This document shows positions 15,902 through 24,043 of a stretch of 64,000 nt of DNA, piece by piece. Under the pieces are notes generated by a model. That model was not told where the DNA came from. It worked only from the letters and a program-made list of their open reading frames with translations, and searched no databases. The stretch lies in NCBI GenBank assembly GCA_963775395.1, contig CAVZIX010000014.1, forward strand, positions 1 to 64,000, read 5' to 3'. Positions within the stretch are counted from its first letter, which is position 1, and each line of letters opens with the position of its first letter. A program made the position numbers and the translations under genes. Source of the stretch: JAIBJN01 sp963775395. GTDB lineage: Bacteria > Actinomycetota > Thermoleophilia > Gaiellales > Gaiellaceae.

Positions 15902-16943
15902 GCAGGACGAGGCGAAGCGCCTTCTCCGCGCGGCGCTGGCCGAGGGCCCGGCGCACGCGTACCTCCTCCACGGGCCGCGCGGCGTGGGTAAGCGCCGGGC
16001 GGCGATCGCCTTCGCCGGCGAGCTGCTCGGCGACCCGGACCGGGTCGCGCGCAACGTCCATCCCGACGTCTACGTCCTCGAGCCGCTCGGCGACCAGATC
16101 CGCATCGACCCCATCCGCGCCCTCCGGCGGGACCTCCACATGCGCCCGTTCGAGGCCGACCGCCGCGTCTACCTCGTGCTGCGTTCGCACCTGATGAACG
16201 AGGATGCCGCCGACGCGCTCCTCAAGGACCTGGAGGAGCCGCCACCCTACGCGGTCATCGTCCTCGTCGCCGACGAGCTCGGGCTGCTGCCTCCGACGAT
16301 CCGCTCCCGTTGCCAGCTCGTGCCCTTCCGCCGGCTCTCACAGCGCGCGATCAAGGCCTTCCTCTCCTCCCGCGGCCTGCAGGGCGAGCCGCTGGAGGCC
16401 TTTGCGCGCGTCGCCGCAGGGCGCCTCGACAGGGCGGAGCGCCTGCTCGACCCCGACGCGGGAGACCGGCGCGCGGGACTGATCGAGCTCGCGCGCTCGG
16501 TCTATCTCGACCCGCGGTTCGACCCGGGGCGTGCCTCGCGCAGCGTCACCGACATCGCACATGAGCGCGGCGCGAAGGCGCGCGCGACGGCCGAGGAGCA
16601 GCGCGGTGTGGACGAGACGGCGCGCGAGGCCGAGCAGCGCAGCAGGCGCGCCGGGCGCGGGGCGGAGCGGGAGGAGATCCTCGACGCGCTCGACCTGCTG
16701 ACCGGCTGGTATCGCGACCTCATGGTCGTAGCGGCGGGCGCAGGTGACGCCGCGCTCAACTCGGACCGGCTCGCCGACCTGTCCGCCGACGGGATCCCCG
16801 AGCGCGGCCCTGCCGCCGAGCGGGCTGCGGCGACGGTCCGTGACGTCTGGCGCTCGTTCGAGTTCAACGTCCAGCCGGGCCTGGCCCTCGAGGCGCTCTT
16901 CGTGCGGCTGCGCCGCGATCTGGGAGGCACACTTTCCGCATGA
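15876..16943 (+). CDS. holB: DNA polymerase III delta' subunit
   Basis: 355 aa. Clamp-loader subunit for loading the beta clamp. Walker-type GPRGVGKRRAA near residues 31-41, Walker B replaced by the delta'-like HLMNEDAADALLKDLEEPP near 107-125, and the SRC arginine-finger motif near 145. A C-terminal collar region is rich in Glu/Arg (TAREAEQRSRRAGRGAEREE). The start lies inside tmk and the stop overlaps the next ATG by 4 nt, so the four-gene cluster is translationally coupled. Confidence 0.92.
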   Translation: MDSFETFPEQDEAKRLLRAALAEGPAHAYLLHGPRGVGKRRAAIAFAGELLGDPDRVARNVHPDVYVLEPLGDQIRIDPIRALRRDLHMRPFEADRRVYLVLRSHLMNEDAADALLKDLEEPPPYAVIVLVADELGLLPPTIRSRCQLVPFRRLSQRAIKAFLSSRGLQGEPLEAFARVAAGRLDRAERLLDPDAGDRRAGLIELARSVYLDPRFDPGRASRSVTDIAHERGAKARATAEEQRGVDETAREAEQRSRRAGRGAEREEILDALDLLTGWYRDLMVVAAGAGDAALNSDRLADLSADGIPERGPAAERAAATVRDVWRSFEFNVQPGLALEALFVRLRRDLGGTLSA

Positions 16944-17740
16944 CGGTCGCTGTCGGCATCGTGTTCTCCCCGGGCGGCAAGGTCTACTCCTTCGACCCCG
17001 GCGGTCTCGAGCTCGCGTGGAACGAGAGGGTCGTGTGTCAGACCTCGCGCGGCCAGGAGATCGGCCGTGTCGTGCAGGCGAATCACGAGCTCGAGGCGGA
17101 CCCCGGCGTGCCGCTCAAGCGGGTCGTGCGCCGGGCGACCGAGGTCGACCGCGAGACCGTCGAGGCCAACCGCGAGGAGGCCCGTCGCGCGATGCGCGTG
17201 TTCCGCGATGTGATCCGGGAGCAGGGCGTGGTGCTCAAGCCCGTCTCCGCCGAGCTCGTGTTCGACGGGTCGCGCCTGGTCTTCTCCTACGAGGCGGAGC
17301 AGCGCCCGAATGCCCCGCGCCTCCAGAGCGCCCTCCGCGAGCGCCTCCACCGCCGCGTCGAGCTGCGCTCGGTCGGCCCGCGCGAGTGCGCGCGCCTCTG
17401 CGGCGACAACGGGCTGTGCGGCGGGATGCAGTGCTCGCGGCGCTTCCCGACCCACGAGCAGCCGATCACGTTGCGCATGGCCAAGGATCAGGACCTGCCC
17501 ATGAGCTCGGGGCGCATCACCGGCCTGTGCGGCCGGCTCCGCTGCTGCCTGGCCTTCGAGCACCCGCTCTACAAGAGCTTCCGCGACCGGGCGCCGAGGG
17601 TGGGCCGACGGGTGACGACCCCGCACGGCGAGGGCCTCGTTACGGGCTACAAGGTGCTCGAGGACGTCTGCACTGTCGAGATCGAGGAAGGTGCGACGGG
17701 CCTGGACGTTCCGATCGACGAGTGCAGCGAGGTCGCGTGA
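16940..17740 (+). CDS. ricT: PSP1-domain protein (RicT/YaaT-like)
   Basis: 266 aa. The PSP1 C-terminal domain carries the cysteine-rich pattern of RicT: CARLCGDNGLCGGMQC near residues 151-166 and LCGRLRCCLAFEHPLY near 195-210, which in Bacillus helps bind Fe-S clusters in the RicA-RicF-RicT complex controlling RNase Y and phosphorelay proteins. The neighbouring tmk and holB match the common tmk-holB-yaaT order in Gram-positives. RicA and RicF partners are not visible here, so the Bacillus role cannot simply be transferred. Confidence 0.88.
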   Translation: MTVAVGIVFSPGGKVYSFDPGGLELAWNERVVCQTSRGQEIGRVVQANHELEADPGVPLKRVVRRATEVDRETVEANREEARRAMRVFRDVIREQGVVLKPVSAELVFDGSRLVFSYEAEQRPNAPRLQSALRERLHRRVELRSVGPRECARLCGDNGLCGGMQCSRRFPTHEQPITLRMAKDQDLPMSSGRITGLCGRLRCCLAFEHPLYKSFRDRAPRVGRRVTTPHGEGLVTGYKVLEDVCTVEIEEGATGLDVPIDECSEVA

Positions 17741-19227
17741 GGACGAGCGACGGAGAGCTCGACCGCAAGCTCGGCGAGTACCGGACGCTCCGACACGACC
17801 TCGAGCAGGCCATCGTCCCGGTGGCGACGTCGGTCGACGGACGGCGCTTCGAGTTCCAGACCTCCCTCCACGGGCTCGCTCTCCAGGCCGGCGGCTATGT
17901 CGACCTCGGCGGGGGCAAGCTCGGACAGGTGATCACGCTCGAGGCCGCCACCGCCGAAGGGCCCGATCTCGCGGTCTCGCTCGACGAGGGCGCCGAGGCG
18001 CGCAGCAGGATGACCCTCCGCCACGCTCGAGGCGAGGGGGTCGTGCTGAAAGGGGACGGTGCCCCGTTCCACGATGCGCCGGTCCGGCCGGCGACGCCGG
18101 ACGAGGTCGCTGCCTGGCTCGAAGAGACTCGGCCGAATCGGGCGGGCCTGGAGATCGGCGGGCTCACCCTCGCGGACGGCGTCGTCTACGCGCTCGACGC
18201 CGGGGGCTTCGATCGCCACACCTTCCTGTGCGGTCAGTCCGGCTCCGGCAAGACCTACTCACTCGGGCTCGTGCTCGAGCGGTTGCTGCTCGAGACCGAC
18301 CTGCGCGTCGTGATTCTCGATCCGAACTCCGACTTCGTCCGGCTCGCCGACATACGCGACGGTGCGGACCCTGAGCTGGCGTCGCGCTACGGGCAGGCCG
18401 CGAGCGGTGTGGCGGTGAGGTCGGCGGAGTCCGAGGATCGACTCCGCCTGAGCTTCCCGGAGCTCGGCCCGCCGGCGCAGGCCGCGCTGCTGCGGCTCGA
18501 CCCGATCGCCGACCGCGACGAGTACGCGGTCCTGAGCGAGGCGCTCGCCGACTGGCGGCCCTCGCGGATCGAGGACTGGGCCGAGTCCGACTCGCCCGAT
18601 GCCCAACGGCTGCTGCTGCGCGCGCAGAACCTCGGTGTCCTGCGTTGGGGCGTCTGGTCGGCCGGCGAGCCGGGCTCGATCCTCGACGACTGCGTCGACC
18701 CGAGCGTTCGCTGCCTGGTCGTCGACCTCGGCTCCCTCGGGACGCGCGCGGAGCAGGCGCTCGTGGCCGAGGCCGTCCTCGGCCGCCTCTGGGAGCGGCG
18801 CACCGACAGGACACCCATGCTGATCGTCATCGACGAGGCGCACAACGTCTGCCCGCAGGAGGCAGACGATCCACTGACGGCGCTCGCGACCGAGCACGCG
18901 GTGCGAATCGCGGGCGAGGGGCGCAAGTTCGGGCTCTACCTCCTCGTCTCCACGCAACGGCCGCAGAAGGTGCACGAGAACGTGCTCTCCCAGTGCGACA
19001 ACCTCCTTCTGATGCGCATGAACTCGACCGCCGACCTCGGCTTCGTCGGCGACGTCTTCTCGTTCGTCCCGCGGAGCCTGCTCGAGCGGGCAACGACTTT
19101 TCGCCAGGGCGAGTCGCTCGCGGCCGGCAAGATCTCGCCGCACCCGGCGCTCATCCGCTTCGGGGCTCGCGTCAGCGAGGAGGGCGGGGGCGACGTCCCC
19201 GCCGACTGGGCAGCCAAACCCTCCTAG
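17737..19227 (+). CDS. HerA/VirB4-like P-loop ATPase
   Basis: 496 aa, GTG overlapping the previous stop (GTGA). An N-terminal region of about 150 residues resembles the HAS-barrel/DUF87 N-terminus. Walker A is CGQSGSGKTYS near residue 166-176, followed by VVILDPNSDFVRL; Walker B is LIVIDEAHNVCP near 363-374; then GRKFGLYLLVSTQRPQKVHENVLSQCDNLLLMRM, the HerA-type sensor and arginine-finger segment. Probably a hexameric DNA- or RNA-translocating ATPase. No NurA nuclease is adjacent; the conserved link here is to RicT and the clamp loader. Confidence 0.88.
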   Translation: MRTSDGELDRKLGEYRTLRHDLEQAIVPVATSVDGRRFEFQTSLHGLALQAGGYVDLGGGKLGQVITLEAATAEGPDLAVSLDEGAEARSRMTLRHARGEGVVLKGDGAPFHDAPVRPATPDEVAAWLEETRPNRAGLEIGGLTLADGVVYALDAGGFDRHTFLCGQSGSGKTYSLGLVLERLLLETDLRVVILDPNSDFVRLADIRDGADPELASRYGQAASGVAVRSAESEDRLRLSFPELGPPAQAALLRLDPIADRDEYAVLSEALADWRPSRIEDWAESDSPDAQRLLLRAQNLGVLRWGVWSAGEPGSILDDCVDPSVRCLVVDLGSLGTRAEQALVAEAVLGRLWERRTDRTPMLIVIDEAHNVCPQEADDPLTALATEHAVRIAGEGRKFGLYLLVSTQRPQKVHENVLSQCDNLLLMRMNSTADLGFVGDVFSFVPRSLLERATTFRQGESLAAGKISPHPALIRFGARVSEEGGGDVPADWAAKPS

Positions 19228-19532
19228 CTCGGCGTGTCGCGCTCGGCCTGGCGGATGCGCGCGACCGCGTTCTCGTAGGCGGTCGCAAGCCGGACCTCGA
19301 TGCGCGTGAGCTTCGCCCGCGCGTCCCGGACACGCTCGAGCGCGGCGTCGAGCTCGTCGAGGGCCTCGTCGAGCACTTCGAACCGCTCGCCCGCCGTCAA
19401 CGTGCTTCCGTAGCGCTCGCCGAGCGCCTGGAGGTGCCGCTGCGCGTCGGCGAGAAGCTCCGGTAGCGGCGGCTCGCCGCCGATCACTTCGCCGAAGAGG
19501 TCCTTGCGCTCGCGGCTCGGCTCCACATTCAC
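19224..19532 (-). CDS. Coiled-coil hypothetical protein, 102 aa
   Basis: Convergent with the HerA-like gene (overlap 4 nt). Mostly helical with heptad-like LDEALDELDAALERVRDARAKLTRIEV, residues about 55-80; no cysteines or membrane segments. Likely a small cytoplasmic coiled-coil protein; function unknown. Confidence 0.65.
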   Translation of the reverse strand: MNVEPSRERKDLFGEVIGGEPPLPELLADAQRHLQALGERYGSTLTAGERFEVLDEALDELDAALERVRDARAKLTRIEVRLATAYENAVARIRQAERDTPS

Positions 19533-19589
19533 GGGGTCAGCGTACCGGCGGCTCTGCGCGCAGGGTCACGCGACTGGCAAGCTGGGGGC

Positions 19590-20489
19590 GTGAGCAGCGA
19601 GCTCGCCATTCGGCTGCGCGGAGTCGTCAAGCGCTACGGGCCGATCACCGCGGTCGACGGTCTCGACCTGGACGTGCCGGAAGGCACGTGCGTCGGCCTG
19701 CTCGGGCCCAACGGCGCCGGGAAGTCGACGACGATGCGGCTCCTGACAGCGCAGGCGATCGCCGACGAGGGCGAGCTCGAGGTCCTCGGGTACCGCCTTC
19801 CCGAGGAGTCGAAGCCGGCACGCGCCCAGTGCGGCGTCACGCCGCAGCTCGACAACCTCGACGTGACGCTCACGGTGGAGCAGAACCTGCTCGTCTTCTC
19901 GCACCTCTATCGGATCCCCCGGGCCGACCGCCGCGCCGCGATCGAGCGCGCGCTCGAGATGGCGAATCTCGTCGACCGGCGCGACAGCCGCGTCGACAAG
20001 CTCTCCGGCGGAATGCGGCGGCGGCTGCTGATTTCGCGCGCGCTCGTCCACCGGCCCCGCCTGGTCCTGCTCGACGAGCCCACGGTCGGGCTCGACCCCC
20101 AGGTCCGCCAGGAGCTGTGGGCGCTCATCGACTCGCTGCGGGCCGAGGGCACCACCATCCTCATGTCGACGCACTACATCGAGGAGGCGCAGCGCCTTGC
20201 CGACACGGTCATGATCATGTCGCACGGAAAGGCGGTCGCCTCCGGACGTCCCGCCGAGCTCGTCGCCGAGCACGCCGGCCGCCAGGCGATCGAGGTCTAC
20301 GGACCGCCGGCGAGGCTTGCCGAGGCGGAGCGCGACGCCCGTGACGCCGGCTTTCAGACGCGCCGAACGGGGACGAGCGTCTCCGTCCTCGGCGTCGACG
20401 CCGCCGACGGCCGGGCGCCCGAGGGCGAGCGCCGCGCCGCCAATCTCGAGGACGTCTTCGTGCTCCTCACGGGCGAGGAGATCGAGTGA
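19590..20489 (+). CDS. ABC-2 type transporter, ATP-binding protein
   Basis: 299 aa. Walker A GPNGAGKST near residues 40-48, signature LSGGMRRRL near 133-141, Walker B LVLLDEPTVGLDP, and switch His in MSTHYIEEA. A C-terminal domain of about 80 residues after the NBD is typical of drug or polysaccharide ABC-2 exporters. The stop overlaps the permease ATG by 4 nt. Confidence 0.93.
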   Translation: MSSELAIRLRGVVKRYGPITAVDGLDLDVPEGTCVGLLGPNGAGKSTTMRLLTAQAIADEGELEVLGYRLPEESKPARAQCGVTPQLDNLDVTLTVEQNLLVFSHLYRIPRADRRAAIERALEMANLVDRRDSRVDKLSGGMRRRLLISRALVHRPRLVLLDEPTVGLDPQVRQELWALIDSLRAEGTTILMSTHYIEEAQRLADTVMIMSHGKAVASGRPAELVAEHAGRQAIEVYGPPARLAEAERDARDAGFQTRRTGTSVSVLGVDAADGRAPEGERRAANLEDVFVLLTGEEIE

Positions 20490-21286
20490 TGGCGACGCGG
20501 AGCACGGCCCGCACGACTCTCGGGCGCCTCGAGCGCCCGGCGATCACCGGCGTCCTCGTGCGCGAGGTCGTGAACTTCTCCTCGTTCTGGCGCTCGTCGA
20601 CGTTCTCGTCCACGGTCGAGCCGACGATCTACCTGCTCGCCTTCGGCTTCGGCTTCGGGTCGCTCGTGAGCACGATCGGCGGCTACGACTACGTCGACTT
20701 CGTCGGGACGGGGATTGTCGCGACCGCGGTGCTCTTTTCGAGCGCGTTCCCGGCGATGTTCGGGACTTTCGTGAAGTACCAGTTCCAGCGCACGTACGAC
20801 GCAATCCTCGCGGCGCCGGTCGACACGGAGGAGCTGGTCACGGCCGAGGCGCTGTGGATCGCCACCCGTGCCGGTGTCTACGGGAACGTCCCGATGATCG
20901 TCGCCATCTTCTTCGGGCTGGAGCCGTCGTGGGGGATGCTCCTCGTCCCGTTCATCGCGTGGATCGCCGGGTTCGGCTGGGCGTGCTTCGGCATCTCGGT
21001 CGCGGGCTTCGCGCGGTCCTTCGAGAACTTCAACTACGTCGTGAGCGCGGTGCTCACGCCGCTGTTCCTCGTCGCCGGGACGTTCTTCCCCATCGACGGT
21101 CTTCCCGAGTGGGCGCAGGTGCTGGCCCAGTTCAACCCGCTCTACCACTGCGTGGAGCTGGTGAGGCACGCCGTCTTCGGCCTCGAAGGGTGGGAGGACC
21201 TGGTCTCGCTCGGCGTGCTCGTCGCGTGGGGTCTCTTCCTCTGGCGCGTCGCCGTCCACGCGATGACGCAGAAGCTCGTGAACTGA
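20486..21286 (+). CDS. ABC-2 type transporter permease
   Basis: 266 aa with about six membrane helices: YLLAFGFGFGSLV, ATAVLFSSAFPAMFG, VPMIVAIFFGL, LLVPFIAWIAGFGWACFGI, a SAVLTPLFLVAGTFF segment followed by PIDGLPEWAQVLAQFNPLYH (the NodJ/ABC-2 signature-like motif), and the C-terminal LGVLVAWGLFLWRVAV. NodJ/DrrB-like exporters move lipids, polysaccharide or drugs; the substrate here is unknown. Pairs with the ATPase immediately upstream. Confidence 0.92.
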   Translation: MMATRSTARTTLGRLERPAITGVLVREVVNFSSFWRSSTFSSTVEPTIYLLAFGFGFGSLVSTIGGYDYVDFVGTGIVATAVLFSSAFPAMFGTFVKYQFQRTYDAILAAPVDTEELVTAEALWIATRAGVYGNVPMIVAIFFGLEPSWGMLLVPFIAWIAGFGWACFGISVAGFARSFENFNYVVSAVLTPLFLVAGTFFPIDGLPEWAQVLAQFNPLYHCVELVRHAVFGLEGWEDLVSLGVLVAWGLFLWRVAVHAMTQKLVN

Positions 21287-21307
21287 GCGGCTTCCGCTCG
21301 TCGGCGT

Positions 21308-21595
21308 CTAGTCGCCCGGCCAGGTCCCCGTCAGCCGCTCGAAGGCCCGTGCGCCGCCACGGTCGATCGCGGCCTTGACGAGCCCGAAGATCGCGCCCTG
21401 CAGGAGGGCGGCCGGCAGCACCTCGCGCCAGCCGTACTCGCTCTCCTTCGCCTTCGGAGGATCCTTCTCGCCGGAGTAGACCTTCCAGAGCTGCTTGAAG
21501 ACGGCCCCGGCGAGGATGCCACCGAGGACGCTGAAGAGCAGTCCGAACGGCCGGTAGACGAGCTTCGCCACGGCGGGTGGGTACCCACCTGCCAC
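21308..21595 (-). CDS. DUF4235 membrane protein
   Basis: 95 aa. Two hydrophobic segments (LLFSVLGGILAGAVFKQLW and VLPAALLQGAIFGLVKAAI) separated by a charged loop, with AKLVYRPFG at the start and a C-terminal GARAFERLTGTWPGD, all typical of DUF4235. A small Actinobacteria-typical inner-membrane protein of unknown role. Confidence 0.82.
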   Translation of the reverse strand: MAGGYPPAVAKLVYRPFGLLFSVLGGILAGAVFKQLWKVYSGEKDPPKAKESEYGWREVLPAALLQGAIFGLVKAAIDRGGARAFERLTGTWPGD

Positions 21596-21621
21596 GCCTC
21601 GAAAACGAACCGGCGGAGCTC

Positions 21622-22032
21622 TCAGGCCTCAGGGACGGCTGACATGTCCATCCAGATGAACGACCACTGGTGTCCGTCGAGGTCGCGGAATCCGCGCATG
21701 TACATGAAGCCCTGGTCGTCCGCGTCGCCCAGCGACTCGGCGCCGGCCGCGAGGGCCTTGTCGGTGAGGTCGTCGACCTGCCCCTTGCTGTCTGCCGAGA
21801 GACCGACGATCACCTCATTGCTCTTCGACGAGTCGGCGATCTCGTGGGGCTCGATGAAGCCCTGGAAGAACGGCTCCACGATGAGCATGGCGGACGTGTC
21901 CTCGCTGATGATCATGCGGGTGCCGTTCTCGTCCGTGAACTGCGGGTCGAACTCGAACCCGAGCGCGGAGAAGAAGTCGGTCGTCTTGGACAGGTCCTTC
22001 ACGGGCAGGTTGATGAAGGTCATGGTGGCCAT
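21622..22032 (-). CDS. VOC (glyoxalase/bleomycin-resistance-like) protein
   Basis: 136 aa with the beta-alpha-beta-beta-beta fold pattern: MTFINLPVKDLSKTTDFFSALGFEFD at the start, ARMIISEDTSAMLI-like second strand, and FRDLDGHQWSFIWMD at the end with the conserved D-x-DGH. This subgroup is usually annotated as lactoylglutathione-lyase-like and seldom has a proven substrate. Confidence 0.88.
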   Translation of the reverse strand: MATMTFINLPVKDLSKTTDFFSALGFEFDPQFTDENGTRMIISEDTSAMLIVEPFFQGFIEPHEIADSSKSNEVIVGLSADSKGQVDDLTDKALAAGAESLGDADDQGFMYMRGFRDLDGHQWSFIWMDMSAVPEA

Positions 22033-22091
22033 CGCGCGCTCCTCTCGGTGGGGGCTGTCTCTCTCCTACCGACCGGTGCGCGCGACGAAAC

Positions 22092-22895
22092 TCATCGCCC
22101 CGGAGCGTCCGGGCCTTCTGCCGCCGGCGGGAGCTGCATCGACGCACGGAGCGCGACGAGCGGCCTGTCCGGCACGGTCACGAGCCCTCGGGTCGGGCGG
22201 TCCAGGTCGAACGTGATCAGGAGGAGCACCGAGACGAACCCGGCCGCCAGGATCACGGTGACGAAGCCGCGCGAGAGGATCGCGAGGTACAGCGCGAGGA
22301 GGCCGAGCCCCACCGCGGCTCCGATGATCTCGATCGCGAGGACGGCGGAAGGGACGCGGTTGCTCAGCGCGGCCACCCGCACCGTCTGCATGTCGATCAT
22401 CTCGTTGAGCGTCTCGACGTAGAGTCGCGGCGCGCTGTCGTCGGGCGAGCCGGCGAGCGCCTCCCCCGCCAGGCCCCAAAGCTCTCGCTGGAGCCGGTCG
22501 GCTTCGGCGATCGCCGCCGCCGAGGCCGTGCTGCCCGGCACCGCTTCGGAGAGCGCGATGCTGGCGTCGGTGTAGCGCTCGAGGAGCTCGAGCGAGCTCG
22601 TCCGCATGGGCTCGCGCAAGGTCTGTGCGCGCAGATAGGTCGTTCCGATCGCGTTTGCGTCGTCGACGACAGCCGCCCGCCGCTGGTCGTAGCGGCCGAC
22701 CGCCATGGTCAGGCCGAAGGCGAGGATCAATCCCACGAGCCCGAGCAGGGCGGCCTGGACCACGCCGAACGGCTCGCGGAGCGTCTCGGCGTGCGCGCGA
22801 AGGCGGTGGCCGACGAAGACCCCGAGGACCGTCGTCCCGAGCACGATCCCGAAGACGATCAGCCCGAGCTCGAGGCTGCTCAGGCGAAAGAACAT
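22092..22895 (-). CDS. DUF4239 (bestrophin-like) membrane protein
   Basis: 267 aa. Four hydrophobic helices: LGLIVFGIVLGTTVLGVFVG near residues 9-28, AALLGLVGLILAFGLTMAVG near 48-67, then a soluble helical middle (about 70-180), AVLAIEIIGAAVGLGLLALY and FVTVILAAGFVSVLLLI near the C-terminus, and a short FDLDRPTRGLV tail motif. Motifs GRYDQRRAAVVDDANAIGTTYLRA match DUF4239. Role unknown. It is the last core-like gene before the tRNA-Thr copy. Confidence 0.85.
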   Translation of the reverse strand: MFFRLSSLELGLIVFGIVLGTTVLGVFVGHRLRAHAETLREPFGVVQAALLGLVGLILAFGLTMAVGRYDQRRAAVVDDANAIGTTYLRAQTLREPMRTSSLELLERYTDASIALSEAVPGSTASAAAIAEADRLQRELWGLAGEALAGSPDDSAPRLYVETLNEMIDMQTVRVAALSNRVPSAVLAIEIIGAAVGLGLLALYLAILSRGFVTVILAAGFVSVLLLITFDLDRPTRGLVTVPDRPLVALRASMQLPPAAEGPDAPGR

Positions 22896-23019
22896 CGCCG
22901 GCTCCGCCGGAGGAAGGGTCCATCCACGACGCTGCGATCATGCGCGAGAGATCGGACGAGCGCCGACGATCAGGGCTCGACCGCCCCGAGCTCTACTCGA
23001 AACCGGCTTTCCAAGCCGT

Positions 23020-23084
23020 GCCGATGTAGCTCAGCTGGTAGAGCACTTCACTCGTAAAACCGGGGTGCTCCCGCCGGATCGGCA
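23020..23084 (+). pseudogene. Decayed tRNA-Thr copy (intact 5' half only)
   Basis: Bases 23020-23057 match the complete tRNA-Thr at 32755 through acceptor 5' strand, D-arm, anticodon 5' strand and anticodon loop CTCGTAA with one change (T for C in the acceptor). After the loop the match breaks down, although GGGGT-CTC and a terminal TCGGC resemble a shortened 3' half. About 30 nt upstream (22990-23019) also match the region before the complete tRNA. It cannot fold a standard anticodon and T-arm, so it is not a working tRNA; it marks the left side of the accessory region. Confidence 0.75.
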
Positions 23085-23179
23085 TGGGTATTGGAGTCGA
23101 CGGCTACCCACTGGAACACAGGGCAAGCGTCAAGCCCTACAACGGCTGGTTGAACCGCGCATGATCGACGAAGGATGCC

Positions 23180-23395
23180 TCAATCTGCGGGGAGGCAGAC
23201 CAGGCGGGCATGAGGAAGTTCGGGCCGATGCTCGATCTCTTCGATCCGCCATTCGCCCTTCTCGGGTAGGGAGAAGGTGTCACCCTCCTTCAGCTCGCCG
23301 GTGAAACTGGTGAAGTCCGCGTTCTCGGGCTCAGACCGGTCCGGGTACTTCAGCAGTAGGTGGTAGTTGACTGCTTCGTCGATCGCCATCGCCAA
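23180..23395 (-). CDS. Hypothetical protein, 71 aa
   Basis: Small acidic protein: AVNYHLLLKYPD near the start, then GELKEGDTFSLPEKGEWRIEEIEHRPELPHARLVC. The alternating pattern suggests a small beta-barrel. No family recognised. First gene after the decayed tRNA copy; the 95 nt between them show nothing coding. Confidence 0.62.
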   Translation of the reverse strand: MAMAIDEAVNYHLLLKYPDRSEPENADFTSFTGELKEGDTFSLPEKGEWRIEEIEHRPELPHARLVCLPAD

Positions 23396-23475
23396 CGAAG
23401 TACCCGAGATGAACGGCCCCGAAGCGCGGTGGTCGGGATCGACTCGCTGCGCTGGTCGCTTGGCCTATGGTCGGC

Positions 23476-23991
23476 CTAGACGGAGGCCTGGGCACTGGGC
23501 TCGGTCGAGCGCGCGTGCGGGAAGGCCGTGCGTGCGGCGTCGAGCCGGAGCGCCTCGACTCGTGCGAACTGTTCGTCAGCGCGCTCGACGAGCGCGGAAA
23601 AATCGTGGTGAGCGAGGCGCCGCTCGTTCGAGGCCAAATCCTGAAGGGCTCGCCACATGGCTTTCTTGCCCGAGATGCCGATCGCGAGGCTCTCGAGCTC
23701 CACCACACGGGCGAGCGGTGTGTACTCGAAGAGCTTCCCGTTCGGCTTCAGCCGTCGAACCTTCTCCAGCGCCCACCCAGCAGCCACCTTCGTGCGCGAA
23801 GTCTCGGCGTCGACGTCGCGCATGATCTCCTGCAACGTCCGGCGGTCCTCCGCGATCTCGGCGGTCAGCTTCGCCAACGGCTCGGCGAGCTCTGAGCCTT
23901 CGTTGTTGCGCTGACAACGCTGGACGAGCTGGAGGCCGAAGGTTGCTCCCGCGAGATGATCCTGCAGGTAGATGTGGAGGGCGGCGGCCAC
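23476..23991 (-). CDS. All-helical hypothetical protein (ferritin-like/DUF892-like bundle possible)
   Basis: 171 aa from GTG 23991; the frame is open further upstream. Long amphipathic helices: LHIYLQDHLAGATFGLQLVQR near residues 5-25, LAEPLAKLTAEIAEDRRTLQEIM, and LVERADEQFARVEALRLDAARTAF at the end. The shape recalls a four-helix bundle, but metal ligands are not obvious. Follows the FAD-Rieske gene on the same strand after 52 nt, so probably co-transcribed. Confidence 0.65.
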   Translation of the reverse strand: MAAALHIYLQDHLAGATFGLQLVQRCQRNNEGSELAEPLAKLTAEIAEDRRTLQEIMRDVDAETSRTKVAAGWALEKVRRLKPNGKLFEYTPLARVVELESLAIGISGKKAMWRALQDLASNERRLAHHDFSALVERADEQFARVEALRLDAARTAFPHARSTEPSAQASV

Positions 23992-24043
23992 GAGGTGGTC
24001 GTATCCGGCCGCGGCGACACGAAAACGTCCGTGCGTCCTGCGC

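Noticed and set aside
23084..23164. 26-codon ATG frame just after the decayed tRNA
   Set aside because: No ribosome site and no conservation evidence.
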